A stretch of DNA of 64,000 nt, from NCBI RefSeq assembly GCF_001552655.1, contig NZ_BCRP01000004.1:124001-188000 (forward strand), written 5' to 3'. Shown here one piece after another: positions 1-9,173 of this stretch. Each line of letters begins with the position of its first letter. Positions within the stretch are counted from its first letter, which is position 1. Made by a program: the position numbers and the translations under genes. A model generated the notes under the pieces. It had not been told where the DNA came from and made no database searches. It was given only the letters and a program-made list of their open reading frames with translations. Source of the stretch: Alicyclobacillus kakegawensis NBRC 103104. GTDB lineage: Bacteria; Bacillota; Bacilli; Alicyclobacillales; Alicyclobacillaceae.

Positions 1-566
1 CGCCCGTCTGCCAACCGCACCGTTTTCCCTTGTTTGATATCCTGGTACACAGGGCCTGGGCGCACTCCGAGCGCCTCCAGGGATTCACGACGCAGGCGGC
101 CGGGCTTTGGCGGCTCGACGATCCGATAGCCATAGCAGGTCACGCCGTGGTTCAGCGCGCGCACGTGAACCGAAAAGCCGTCTGCCGCAAGCCGCTGGCC
201 ATCGCGAAGTTCATGAACATTCAGCGGATAGGTCAGGTGCACCCCGCTCGCGGCCAGCGTGGCTTCTAGATAGTCGCCGAGGCCGGGAGGACCATACACG
301 TGGAGCGGCCGCTCCGCGCTCTGGAAGGAACGGCTGGCCAGCAGCCCCGGCAAACCGTAAATGTGATCTCCATGCAGGTGGGTCACGAAGATGCGCGTCA
401 GCTTGCTCAAGCGGATGGGGCTGGCCAAGACGCGATGCTGCGTACCCTCGCCGCAGTCAAACATCCAGACCTGACCAATTTCCGCTTCCAGGCGCAGGCA
501 CAGGGAGCTGACGTTGCGCCGCTTGCTGGGCACCCCTGCGCCGGTGCCGAGAAAATACAGCCGCAT
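1..566 (-). CDS. rnz: Ribonuclease Z, C-terminal part outside the window
   Basis: Reading leftwards from the ATG at 566 gives a beta-lactamase-fold protein beginning MRLYFLGTGAGVPSKRRN. It carries the tRNase Z signature THLHGDHIYGLPGLL at about residues 62-76, which holds the zinc-binding HxHxDH core. About 188 residues are visible and the frame stays open to the window edge, so the gene is incomplete here. RNase Z matures tRNA 3' ends by cutting after the discriminator base. It is divergent from the dehydrogenase that starts at 638, and the roughly 70 bases between them must hold both promoters. Confidence 0.95.
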   Translation of the reverse strand, partial: MRLYFLGTGAGVPSKRRNVSSLCLRLEAEIGQVWMFDCGEGTQHRVLASPIRLSKLTRIFVTHLHGDHIYGLPGLLASRSFQSAERPLHVYGPPGLGDYLEATLAASGVHLTYPLNVHELRDGQRLAADGFSVHVRALNHGVTCYGYRIVEPPKPGRLRRESLEALGVRPGPVYQDIKQGKTVRLADG

Positions 567-637
567 GATGGCACCTCCGGTCTCCGGCGGCAACCGGAAC
601 GAAATCAATCCAACGCGATTGGATAAGGGGTGAAAGT

Positions 638-1627
638 ATGCCGACTGTCTACGTCACTCGCCGCTTGCCCGACGAGGTAATGAAACGCCTGCAGTCGTCT
701 GTCCACGTCTCATTTTACCCGAATGACGCCGAGCCGGTTCCACGTGCTCGGCTGTTGGCCGACGTGGCGGGCGCCGACGGCATCATCAGCATGCTGACCG
801 ACCGGGTGGACGCCGAGGTGATGGATGCGGCGGGACCTCAGTTACGGGTAATCGCCAACTTGGCGGTCGGATATGACAACATCGACGTGGCGGAGGCTGA
901 ACGGCGTGGTGTCGTGGTCACCAACACGCCCGATGTCCTGACGGAGACCACCGCCGACTTGACTTTCGCCTTGATGATGGCCGCCGCCCGCCAGCTGCCG
1001 AGCGCCGAGCGGAGCCTGCGCGCTGGGCAGTGGCGAGCGTGGAGCCTGCTTTCTTACACCGGAGTCGATGTGTACGGCAAGTGCCTGGGGATTGTCGGCA
1101 TGGGACGCATTGGGGAAGCGCTGGCCCGGCGCGCCGCCGGGTTTGGCATGCACATCCTGTACTTCAACCGCCATCGCCGCCCACAGGCGGAACAGGCGTC
1201 AGGGGCGGCCTTTTGTCCATTTGACGAGCTTTTGGCCACGGCTGATTTTGTGGTCGCTCTGGCGCCGTTGACAGCCGAAACACGTGGCATGTTTGACCGG
1301 CGCGCCTTTGGCTTGATGAAGCGAACAGCCGTGTTTGTCAACACCGCCCGCGGCCCCATCGTCGATGAAGAGGCGCTCGTGGAGGCGTTGAGGCGGCGGC
1401 AGATCTTCGCAGCCGGACTCGATGTCTATGCCGAGGAGCCATTGCCGCCCGAGCACCCTCTGCTGGAGTTGGACAACGTGGTGCTGCTGCCGCATATCGG
1501 GTCCGCCAGCGTCGAAACGAGGCTGGCTATGGCCCACCTGGCGGTGGACAACATCCTGGCGGTGCTGGGCGGGCACGCGCCGCCGACGCCGGTCGTGACT
1601 CCGACCAACAGGCTCCCCCGCGCCTGA
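638..1627 (+). CDS. D-2-hydroxyacid dehydrogenase (glyoxylate/hydroxypyruvate reductase type)
   Basis: 329-residue NAD(P)-dependent dehydrogenase of the D-isomer-specific 2-hydroxyacid family. Visible features are the N-terminal catalytic half, the nucleotide-binding motif GIVGMGRIGEALARR near residue 150, the NTARGPIVDE segment with the substrate-binding arginine, and LLPHIGSAS with the catalytic histidine near the C terminus. Family members such as GyaR and YvcT reduce glyoxylate, hydroxypyruvate or 2-ketogluconate; the substrate cannot be set from sequence alone. The start at 638 follows a reasonable AAGGGGTGA ribosome site. It ends six bases before the convergent iadA stop. Confidence 0.9.
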   Translation: MPTVYVTRRLPDEVMKRLQSSVHVSFYPNDAEPVPRARLLADVAGADGIISMLTDRVDAEVMDAAGPQLRVIANLAVGYDNIDVAEAERRGVVVTNTPDVLTETTADLTFALMMAAARQLPSAERSLRAGQWRAWSLLSYTGVDVYGKCLGIVGMGRIGEALARRAAGFGMHILYFNRHRRPQAEQASGAAFCPFDELLATADFVVALAPLTAETRGMFDRRAFGLMKRTAVFVNTARGPIVDEEALVEALRRRQIFAAGLDVYAEEPLPPEHPLLELDNVVLLPHIGSASVETRLAMAHLAVDNILAVLGGHAPPTPVVTPTNRLPRA

Positions 1628-1633
1628 GGCCCA

Positions 1634-2965
1634 TCAGCAGCAGTACTGCCGTCGCCGGCTGAGGCGCTGGCGCTCGTGCGGATCCGGGAAGTCGTCCGGA
1701 TCGTCCTCGTCGGGGCTGACCATGTGGCGCCCTCGCTGTTTATCCTCCTTCCCGGCAGCCGGTTTGCTGCCGGGAGCCCCGGGGACGGCGGAGGCGTTTT
1801 CGAACGTCCCGAATACAACGGGCTTTCCATTCTCCACCACTTGTTGGCCCTTGGCGAACACGTGTTGGATTTGAAACTTCTCGTCGGTGAGAATGAGGTC
1901 GGCGTCCAGCCCGGCGCGGATCATTCCCTTGTGGCCCAGCTTCAGCACCCGCGCGACGTGCCGGGTGACGATGGAGACGGCTGTCTCTACCGGTATCTCC
2001 TCTTCCACCACCATGTCGCGCGTCTCCTCCCACAGGGTCGCAATCGATCCGATGCCCATCGCGACGATTTTCCCCTGCTCATCAAAGATGGGGGAGCTGC
2101 CGTTGCTGTCTGAGCTCATGGTGATGAGCTGCGGTCGCACTCCGGCGTCGAGCAGTTGACGAACGGCGCGCGCCGGCTTGACGGAGATGTGGTCGTGCTC
2201 ATCCGGACGAATTCCCGACGTGACGTCGACAAATCCGCCCTGCCGGCCGTAACGGATGGCCTCCCGCAGCAGATCGGGGTTGCGGTTGAGGTGGGTGGGG
2301 ACAAACACCGAGCGAGGGAGCTCCGTTTGGGCCAGGACCTCAAACAGGATGTCCAGTTTGGAGTCGTCATCACCCACGTGCAGATGCAAAACCCCAGCCT
2401 TGCCCGCCAATAGCCCCCCGACGCGCGCCTCACTCGCCAACTCGGCGATGTCGTGCCGGGTTGGATGACTGGAGCGGGAATCGGAAATCGCGATTTCTCC
2501 AACACCTATCACCTTGTCGATGAGCACGAGGTCGGACCGCGGTGTGCCCGTGATGGTGCGTGTGGGGACCTGGTAGGCGCCGCTGTAAATGTAGGTGGTG
2601 ATGCCCTCAAACTCAAGGCCGTTGGCCTTGGCAAGGAGCTCGCGGGTACTGCGCGTGACGCCGTCGGTTCCCAGCACGCCCACGGCGGTTGTCACACCGG
2701 CGGTTGTCAGATGGCTGAGGGCGATCTCCGGCGTGCGGTAGTGAAACCCGCCTTCCCCGCCGCCGCCGGCCATGTGCACGTGTTGATCTATCAAGCCCGG
2801 GAACGCATACAGGCCCCGTCCGTCCAGCTGCTGGATGTCCGGCAACACGCCATGCAGCGACAGGTTGTCGGCGATGGCGATGAATTGTCTCCCCGCCATC
2901 AGGATGTCCTTATTGCCCATAGGGGTCGGGGCGTAGACGGTGGCCCCTTTGATGAGGGTGAGCAT
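1634..2965 (-). CDS. iadA: Isoaspartyl dipeptidase (beta-aspartyl peptidase)
   Basis: 443-residue amidohydrolase-superfamily metallopeptidase that hydrolyses beta-aspartyl dipeptides formed by protein ageing. Metal-site features are seen in order: the HVH motif in DQHVHMAGGGGEGG, the HLHVGDDD segment, PTHLNRNPDLL, and MSSDSNGSSP with the catalytic aspartate. The start at 2965 is preceded by AGGAGGT at good spacing; the frame extends upstream but without a ribosome site. The C terminus runs about 50 residues beyond the roughly 390 typical of the family and is rich in Asp, Pro and Arg, ending in two cysteines. That tail is unexplained. Confidence 0.92.
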   Translation of the reverse strand: MLTLIKGATVYAPTPMGNKDILMAGRQFIAIADNLSLHGVLPDIQQLDGRGLYAFPGLIDQHVHMAGGGGEGGFHYRTPEIALSHLTTAGVTTAVGVLGTDGVTRSTRELLAKANGLEFEGITTYIYSGAYQVPTRTITGTPRSDLVLIDKVIGVGEIAISDSRSSHPTRHDIAELASEARVGGLLAGKAGVLHLHVGDDDSKLDILFEVLAQTELPRSVFVPTHLNRNPDLLREAIRYGRQGGFVDVTSGIRPDEHDHISVKPARAVRQLLDAGVRPQLITMSSDSNGSSPIFDEQGKIVAMGIGSIATLWEETRDMVVEEEIPVETAVSIVTRHVARVLKLGHKGMIRAGLDADLILTDEKFQIQHVFAKGQQVVENGKPVVFGTFENASAVPGAPGSKPAAGKEDKQRGRHMVSPDEDDPDDFPDPHERQRLSRRRQYCC

Positions 2966-3003
2966 GGACGAGCGAATACCTCCTGTCAACCGTGGGGGTG
3001 ATA

Positions 3004-3020
3004 CCGGGTAGTCTACCCGG
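3004..3020. promoter_or_regulatory. Perfect 17-base palindrome upstream of iadA
   Basis: CCGGGTAG, one central T, then CTACCCGG: eight-base arms with no mismatch, 39 bases upstream of the iadA start. It could be an operator for a dimeric repressor or a short leader hairpin; no U-tract follows it in the iadA direction. No regulator gene lies beside it. Confidence 0.5.
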
Positions 3021-3188
3021 GGACGCCAGGATGGAATCGCTCGCAAAGTGGATTGGCAACCCCGCCGGGAAAGTCGCCGTGTGAGCCTCTGGTCCGGTTG
3101 TCGGGATCGGCTTCGTCCGATAAAGTAGACGATGGCAAGATTCTCGTGGGTGTCTGTGGATTACCGTTTCTCGGAACGGGGGAGTTGC

Positions 3189-3785
3189 GTGCAAAGCGTG
3201 TTCTTCGCGTTGCTGCATCGATTGCGTTCCACCATCCGCTGGGGCGGCATGATGGCTCTGCAGCCGGAGGATGTGGCGCAGCACAGTTTTGGCGTGGCGC
3301 TGATAGCCCATGCGTTGTGCGTGATTGACGAATCGGTGTACGGACAAAAGCCGGATGTGGCCAAGGTGTTGGCTGCGGCGTTGTTGCATGACGCATCGGA
3401 AGCCATCCTGACCGATGTGGTGGCGCCTGTAAAAAAGTACAACGAAGAAGTGGCGGAGGCGTTTGGCCGCTTGGAGCGGTTGGCTGAACGGCAATTGGTC
3501 GCTTCTCTGCCCCAGGAACTGCGTCCCGCCTATGCGCAGGCATTGGCGAGAGAGGACGAGCGTGTGGCCGCCTATGTCCATGCCGCGGACAAACTGGACG
3601 CCCTCTGCAAGTGTCGATTGGAAGTGCGGCGCGGCAACCAAGAGTTTGCACTGGCCGCTGAGCAGCTCTCCAAGCAGGTGGCCGCCATCGCGGAGACTAT
3701 GCCGGCCGTGAGATACTTCGTGGAACGGTTTTTGCCCGCCTTTGATCATACCGTCGACGAGTACAGGTATCTGCAGGAAAAATAA
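3189..3785 (+). CDS. HD-domain 5'-deoxynucleotidase, YfbR-like
   Basis: About 198 residues with the HD-superfamily metal ligands in order: His in VAQHSFGVA, the HD pair in ALLHDASEAILTD, and Asp in ADKLDALCKC. The N-terminal segment resembles E. coli YfbR, which dephosphorylates deoxyribonucleoside 5'-monophosphates. The GTG at 3189 is chosen because GGGGGAG lies five bases upstream and it aligns with the YfbR N terminus; the frame is also open from 3132. It is convergent with sodA and shares the hairpin at 3787. Its likely role is control of dNMP pools. Confidence 0.85.
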   Translation: MQSVFFALLHRLRSTIRWGGMMALQPEDVAQHSFGVALIAHALCVIDESVYGQKPDVAKVLAAALLHDASEAILTDVVAPVKKYNEEVAEAFGRLERLAERQLVASLPQELRPAYAQALAREDERVAAYVHAADKLDALCKCRLEVRRGNQEFALAAEQLSKQVAAIAETMPAVRYFVERFLPAFDHTVDEYRYLQEK

Positions 3786-3786
3786 C

Positions 3787-3810
3787 GGGGGACGACGCTT
3801 GTCGTCCCCC
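3787..3810 (-). terminator. Rho-independent terminator of sodA, shared with the HD gene
   Basis: Perfect 10-bp stem GGGGGACGAC with a GCTT loop. On the minus strand it is followed by GTTATTTTT, so it fits best as the sodA terminator. The plus strand has no U-tract, so termination of the HD gene would be weaker. Confidence 0.8.
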
Positions 3811-3845
3811 GCGGGCAGCCCTTGGTTTCGGCGCTTGCAAGCGGA

Positions 3846-4454
<609 letters not shown>

Positions 4455-4561
4455 GACAATCCCTCCAATGCAGTGTAATGGGTGCAACCATCACCACTCA
4501 TCTTACCGCAACGGACAGACTATTTCCACTCACGGCTTCAGCTTCACGCGATGCCCTCGAA

Positions 4562-4590
4562 TTGCTCACGGCGAGCATTGATGGTATACA
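4562..4590 (+). promoter_or_regulatory. Sigma-A type promoter of fabI
   Basis: TTGCTC at 4562 and TATACA at 4585 with 17-base spacing, giving a predicted transcript start near 4597. This placement excludes the GTG at 4600 as the translation start. Confidence 0.6.
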
Positions 4591-4644
4591 TAGAAGGAAG
4601 TGGACAAGGCGGCACCTCGTGAGTTATTGGAGGATGTTAGCAAA

Positions 4645-5442
4645 TTGTACAGGCGGGTGAACAGTTTGACACTGTTGCAAGGAAAAAATATCCTGGTGAT
4701 GGGTGTGGCGAACAAGCGCAGCATCGCCTGGGGAGTGGCCAAGTCGGCTTACCGGATGGGGGCCAGACTGGCGTTCACGTGTTTGAGCGAGCGTGAGCGG
4801 GGGAAGATCCAGGAATTGTTGGATGAAGCCATGCCGAACGAGGACTTTCCTATCGTTCAGTGCGATGTCAGTGATGATGCGCAGATGGACAGGGCGTTTG
4901 CGGAAATCGGCGAGAAGGTGCCGGTCCTGCATGGACTGGCCCATTGCGTGGCATTTGCCAAAGGCGAAGAGTTGCAGGGCGAATACGTGAACACCTCGCG
5001 TGACGGGTATTGGTTAGCCCAGAACATCAGCGCCTACTCGTTGGTCGCGGCTGCCCGGCGGGCGCGTCCCCTGATGCGGGAGGGCGGTTCTATTGTCACC
5101 CTGACGTACCTCGGCGGCGAGCGGGTGGTTGAAAGCTACAACGTGATGGGTGTCGCCAAGGCGGCCCTTGACGCCAGCATGCGTTACCTCGCCAAGGACT
5201 TGGGCAAGGACAATATTCGTGTGAACGCTATTAGTTCCGGCCCTGTGCGCACCGTGTCGGCCAAAGGGGTGCACGGATTCGATAAGATGCTGCACGTCTT
5301 GGCTGAACGCGCCCCGCTGGGCCGCGCCACGGATCCCGAAGAGGTCGGCGATGTGGCCTCTTTCCTGTTCTCCGACCTCTCCCGCAATGTCACAGGGGAG
5401 ATCATCCATGTGGACGGCGGGTACCACATCCTCGGCATATAG
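4645..5442 (+). CDS. fabI: Enoyl-[acyl-carrier-protein] reductase, FabI type
   Basis: Short-chain dehydrogenase-fold enzyme for the last reduction step of fatty-acid elongation. It carries the FabI nucleotide motif GVANKRSIAWGVA, and the catalytic pair in YNVMGVAK, in which Tyr and Lys are six residues apart, preceded by SIVTLTYLGG. The C-terminal end VTGEIIHVDGGYHI is typical. About 265 residues from TTG 4645, which lies 11 bases after GGAGG; GTG 4657 is the alternative and GTG 4600 is too near the predicted transcript start. Neighbours give no operon partner. Confidence 0.93.
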   Translation: MYRRVNSLTLLQGKNILVMGVANKRSIAWGVAKSAYRMGARLAFTCLSERERGKIQELLDEAMPNEDFPIVQCDVSDDAQMDRAFAEIGEKVPVLHGLAHCVAFAKGEELQGEYVNTSRDGYWLAQNISAYSLVAAARRARPLMREGGSIVTLTYLGGERVVESYNVMGVAKAALDASMRYLAKDLGKDNIRVNAISSGPVRTVSAKGVHGFDKMLHVLAERAPLGRATDPEEVGDVASFLFSDLSRNVTGEIIHVDGGYHILGI

Positions 5443-5494
5443 ACATTCATGACCGCCAGACGGCTTGGCCGGACCGGAAGTATGGGCCGGCCGC

Positions 5495-5522
5495 GCGCCC
5501 AGCCGAGCAGTGTGCTGGGCGC
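5495..5522. terminator. Hairpin between convergent fabI and pyrD
   Basis: Stem GCGCCCAGC with GCTGGGCGC, 9 bp, 10-base loop. It lies between two genes that end facing each other, so it may stop both. Neither side has a clear U-tract. A perfect 12-base palindrome CAATTATAATTG lies on the pyrD side. Confidence 0.5.
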
Positions 5523-5564
5523 CTGTCTCCTCACCTTTCCCATTCCAATTATAATTGTGTGGTT

Positions 5565-6662
5565 TCACAGTTGAGCCAGCGTCTGCGCGCGGCTGCCAAC
5601 CGCTTCCCGGATGTGCGAGAACCCGTCTTTCGCCAACAGGGATGGCAGTTCATGTACCAGGCTGCGAATAAGGGCGGGACCGTGGTAGATGAAGGCGGTG
5701 TAGATCTGCACCAGGCTTGCGCCCGCGCAAATCTTCTCATAGGCGTCTTGTGCGGACGAGACACCGCCGCAGCCGATGATAGGCGTTTGGTCCCCGATGG
5801 CCAGGTGCAGGCGGGCAATGACCTGGGTGGAGCGTGCGCGCAAGGGTTTGCCGCTGAGTCCGCCTTGTTCATTGCTGCGCCGCGAAGTGAGTCCCTCGCG
5901 CCGGGTGGTGGTGTTCGTTGCGATGAGGCCGTCCACCCCGGCTTCGCACAGCCGCCGGGCGACGCGGACGAGCGTGTCGTCCGGGAGGTCGGGTGACAGT
6001 TTGACGAGCACCGGCGGTCTATGGGCGACCATCGCCGTGCTCGCCTGGTACAGCTCGTCGCGCTTCGCCAGGATGCGGGCGACAAGCGGCAGCAGGGATT
6101 CTTCCGCTTGCAAATCGCGCAGTCCAGGCGTGTTGGGAGAACTCACGTTGATGACAATGTAGTCGGCGAGCGGATAGACGGTTTCCACGACCAAAAGGTA
6201 GTCCTCGGCTGCCCATTCGTTGCGGGTGGTCTTGTTGCGGCCGCAGTTCACACCGACGATTCCGCGGCGCCGGCGCCGCAACAGGTGTTTGCGCAGGGTG
6301 GCGGCGCCAAGATTATTGAAACCCATGCGGTTGATGAGCGCCTCATCCTCGAGAAGACGGAACAGGCGCGGCTTGGGATTGCCCGGCTGGGGCTTCGGTG
6401 TGACGGTACCGACTTCGAGAAAAGAAAAGCCGCACGCGAGCAAACCGTCGATGGCGATGCCGTCCTTGTCCAGTCCCGCGGCCAAACCAACGGGATGGGG
6501 AAAGGACAGCCCCCATAGAGTCTGGGACAACTGCGGCGATGCCGGCTCACTGCGTCCGAACATGCGCGCGACACCTGGAAACAGGGAGAGGGTGCGCAGG
6601 GTTATTCGGTGAGCTCGTTCTGGGTCCATATGAAAAAGAACGCTGCGAATCAGGGGGTACAT
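5565..6662 (-). CDS. pyrD: Dihydroorotate dehydrogenase (quinone), class 2
   Basis: 365 residues. The N-terminal helical extension MYPLIRSVLFHMDPERAHR is the membrane-associating part specific to class 2 enzymes, which pass electrons to quinone. FMN barrel features include NRMGFNN, VNVSSPNTPGLRDLQ with the catalytic serine, LVKLSPDLPDD and IIGCGGVSSAQDA. It performs the fourth step of pyrimidine synthesis at the inner membrane. The start at 6662 follows GGAGGAA. Class 2 here differs from B. subtilis, which uses the class 1B PyrD/PyrK pair; the gene is not next to other pyr genes. Confidence 0.95.
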   Translation of the reverse strand: MYPLIRSVLFHMDPERAHRITLRTLSLFPGVARMFGRSEPASPQLSQTLWGLSFPHPVGLAAGLDKDGIAIDGLLACGFSFLEVGTVTPKPQPGNPKPRLFRLLEDEALINRMGFNNLGAATLRKHLLRRRRRGIVGVNCGRNKTTRNEWAAEDYLLVVETVYPLADYIVINVSSPNTPGLRDLQAEESLLPLVARILAKRDELYQASTAMVAHRPPVLVKLSPDLPDDTLVRVARRLCEAGVDGLIATNTTTRREGLTSRRSNEQGGLSGKPLRARSTQVIARLHLAIGDQTPIIGCGGVSSAQDAYEKICAGASLVQIYTAFIYHGPALIRSLVHELPSLLAKDGFSHIREAVGSRAQTLAQL

Positions 6663-6787
6663 GCAGTTCCTCCTGGGCTGAAATAGTGGCGCCTGAGCGG
6701 CTGGGTAAACAGTCGGGTGCCTTTGGATTCCAATATACGTTTTGGCACATGAATTGACAAATCTCGCTCTGTCTCTGGGGCATGGAT

Positions 6788-6816
6788 TTGATTTATCCGA
6801 ATATCATGCCTATAAT
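6788..6816 (+). promoter_or_regulatory. Sigma-A type promoter of the permease gene
   Basis: TTGATT at 6788 and TATAAT at 6811 with 17-base spacing, about 70 bases before the permease ribosome site AAAGGAGAG. Confidence 0.7.
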
Positions 6817-6894
6817 GGTGGCACCAAGCACTCACCCAATCAGTCATCTTATTTCTTTCATTATTTATCTTTTTTAGTCGAAAGGAGAGAACTT

Positions 6895-8496
6895 ATGGCT
6901 GGGCCGGCTTCATTCAAAAAAAAGCTGAACCTGCTCGACCTCACGTTCTTAGGGGTGGGGTCCATCGTCGGTTCGGGCTGGCTGTTTGCAGCCCAGGGGG
7001 CGGCTGCGTATGCAGGCCCGAGTGCATGGTTGGCGTGGGTCATCGCTGCAGTGGCATTCATTCTGATTGGTTTAACGTACGCGGAACTCGGGGGCATGCT
7101 CCCGCGCGCCGGAGGTTTCGTCCGCTATCCCAATTATACGCACGGCAGCCTGACTGGGTATCTCACGGGATTTGCGGCGATGCTGGCGTATTCCAGTGTC
7201 GCCGGCGTCGAGGTGGAAGCGGTGCGCGGGTACGCATCGCGCTGGCTTCCCGGCTTGGCCAGCGGCAATGGGCCGTCCGCGTGGGGTTACATCTTGGAAA
7301 TCGCGCTGTTGGTTGTCTTCTTCTTGTTGAACTATTGGAGTGTCAACGTGTTCGGGAAGGTCAACTCGATTGTAACGGCCATCAAGTTCATCGTTCCCCT
7401 GTTGACTCTCATCGTGCTGTTGTTCAGCTTTCATGGCGCCAACTATTCGGTGGGCGGCGCCAGTCCCGGTGGCTTCAAGGGCGTCATGCAGGCGGTGGCG
7501 GTGGCAGGCATCGCGTTTGCGTTTCTCGGTTGGCGCCAAGCGGTAGACTTCGGCTCTGAGGCAAGAAACCCGCAGCGGCACATCCCGCTCGCCATCATTC
7601 TTGGGATTTCGGTCAGTGCGTTGCTCTATATCGCGTTGCAGCTGGTGTTTATCGGCGCGGTGCCACCGGACGTTCTGGCCAAGGCTGGCGGCTGGGCCCA
7701 CCTGCAGTTCCAAGAGGCGCCTTACGCTGAATTGGCGACCTCGCTCGGCATGGTGTGGTTGGCCAATGTGCTGTTTGTCGATGCCGTCATTTCCCCGTCA
7801 GGCACAGGCAACATCTATGTTTCCGGAACTACTCGTGTCCTGTTCGCGTGGGCCAAGACGGGGTTGTTCTATTCGCTCTTTGGCAAGGTGGACCGCCGCA
7901 CCGGTATTCCGCGTGGCGCCCTGTGGTTGTCGTTAATTTTGGCCATCGTATGGGTGCTGCCGCAAAACTACAGTGTCTGGAGTGGCTTGGTGGGAGCTGT
8001 CACTGGGGCCACAGTGTTGACCTACGTCTGCGGACCGATTTCGGTAACTTCTCTGCGCAAAACGTCTCCTGATCTCCATCGTCCGTTCAAACTGGCCGGA
8101 TTGTCGGTGATTGCACCGCTGGCCTTCATCGCCGGCTCGTTCATCATCTACTGGGGCGGTTGGAACAACAATAGGTTCCTGATTGGCTTGACGCTGGCGT
8201 CGCTGGTCCTGTATTTTGCCTTCATGGACCGGGATGAGCATTGGCACCAAAAGCTGAAGTCAGAGTGGCGGTCGGGTATCTGGTTGGTCGTCTATTACGT
8301 ATTTATGATGGTGATGTCCTACATTGGATCGTTTGGTCCCATGAAGAACCCCATCATCCCATATGGATGGGATTTGCTGGTGGTTGCTGCGGGTGCCATT
8401 ATCATCTATTATTGGGCGGTTGCCAGCGCCCTGGCGCAGCCGATCATAGATACCGATGATGAAGAGGACGCCACAGTCAAAGCAGCCAACGTTTGA
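6895..8496 (+). CDS. APC-superfamily amino-acid permease
   Basis: 533-residue polytopic membrane protein with about 12 hydrophobic segments. The first helix contains the APC substrate-binding glycine motif in LGVGSIVGSGWLF, followed by AELGGMLPRAGGFVRYPNYT. The length and N terminus resemble the Bacillus YveA-type (aspartate/proton) group, but substrate choice is inference. Start 6895 is preceded by AAAGGAGAG; an upstream ATG at 6742 lies before the promoter and is rejected. The charged C-terminal tail ends in DTDDEEDATVK. A hairpin follows at 8513. Confidence 0.88.
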   Translation: MAGPASFKKKLNLLDLTFLGVGSIVGSGWLFAAQGAAAYAGPSAWLAWVIAAVAFILIGLTYAELGGMLPRAGGFVRYPNYTHGSLTGYLTGFAAMLAYSSVAGVEVEAVRGYASRWLPGLASGNGPSAWGYILEIALLVVFFLLNYWSVNVFGKVNSIVTAIKFIVPLLTLIVLLFSFHGANYSVGGASPGGFKGVMQAVAVAGIAFAFLGWRQAVDFGSEARNPQRHIPLAIILGISVSALLYIALQLVFIGAVPPDVLAKAGGWAHLQFQEAPYAELATSLGMVWLANVLFVDAVISPSGTGNIYVSGTTRVLFAWAKTGLFYSLFGKVDRRTGIPRGALWLSLILAIVWVLPQNYSVWSGLVGAVTGATVLTYVCGPISVTSLRKTSPDLHRPFKLAGLSVIAPLAFIAGSFIIYWGGWNNNRFLIGLTLASLVLYFAFMDRDEHWHQKLKSEWRSGIWLVVYYVFMMVMSYIGSFGPMKNPIIPYGWDLLVVAAGAIIIYYWAVASALAQPIIDTDDEEDATVKAANV

Positions 8497-8512
8497 TGAA
8501 CGAATCCTGTGT

Positions 8513-8554
8513 GCGGTCCCGGGCTCGGCGCCCGTGGGCCGCATCTTTGATTTT
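8513..8554 (+). terminator. Probable terminator after the permease
   Basis: Imperfect GC-rich stem-loop, GCGG at 8513 pairing with CCGC ending at 8542 and an inner CGGGC/GCCCG stem, followed by the T-rich stretch ATCTTTGATTTT. Confidence 0.55.
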
Positions 8555-8636
8555 GGCCGGTGCGGTTGCGCGGTCGGTTCTGTCACGCGGGTGCTGAGAT
8601 CGACGTCTAAAAGAGTGACACGGGGGGTGGCGTCCT

Positions 8637-9173
8637 TTGTTCGAGGTATCCAATACCCCACCCGTCGATCCGATGGCCCTTCTCGACGAATGGATGCGCC
8701 TGTATGGTCAGGACGTCCTAAATCTGGCTTATTCTTATGTCCGCAACTATCATCAGGCGGAAGATATCGCCCAAGATGTGTTCTTGCGCGCGTTTGCCAA
8801 GATGGACTCATTTCGCGGGGATAGCAGCGTGAAAACCTGGTTGTTAACCATTACCGCCAACCGTTGTAAAGACTATCTGCGCTCGTGGGTGGTTCAGCGT
8901 GTCGTCGTGGATGATGAGCATCTCAACCAGGTCGTGGATGACGCTTCGCCGGAACTGAAGGTCGCACGGAAGTTGGAGGAGGATGGACTGTGGGCGGCTG
9001 TGCATTCGTTGCCGGCCAAGTATAGCGAGGTATTGATTCTCTACTATCGCCATGACCTCAGCAGCCGGGAGATCGCCGAGGTGCTGAACACGACAGACCA
9101 GAACGTCCGTACGAGACTGCATCGAGGCCGACTGATGTTGAAACGGCTTCTGGAGGGGGAAGGGAATCTGTGA
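8637..9173 (+). CDS. ECF-type RNA polymerase sigma factor
   Basis: 178 residues with region 2 (NLAYSYVRNYHQAEDIAQDVFLRAF is the core, followed by FRGDSSVKTWLLTITAN) and region 4 (LPAKYSEVLILYYRHDLSSREIAEVLNTT, then an RTRLHRGR recognition helix). ECF factors direct transcription of a stress regulon when released by an anti-sigma factor. The TTG at 8637 follows GGGGGGTGG at six bases. The stop overlaps the GTG of the next gene, indicating translational coupling to the probable anti-sigma factor. No promoter of its own class was recognised upstream. Confidence 0.92.
   Translation: MFEVSNTPPVDPMALLDEWMRLYGQDVLNLAYSYVRNYHQAEDIAQDVFLRAFAKMDSFRGDSSVKTWLLTITANRCKDYLRSWVVQRVVVDDEHLNQVVDDASPELKVARKLEEDGLWAAVHSLPAKYSEVLILYYRHDLSSREIAEVLNTTDQNVRTRLHRGRLMLKRLLEGEGNL

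Noticed and set aside
4600-4644. GTG 4600 as the fabI start
   Set aside because: It lies only about three bases after the predicted transcript start and its ribosome site is too close; TTG 4645 or GTG 4657 fit better.
6754-6782. TTGACA at 6754 as the permease promoter
   Set aside because: No acceptable -10 lies 16-18 bases downstream; the TTGATT/TATAAT pair at 6788 is better.
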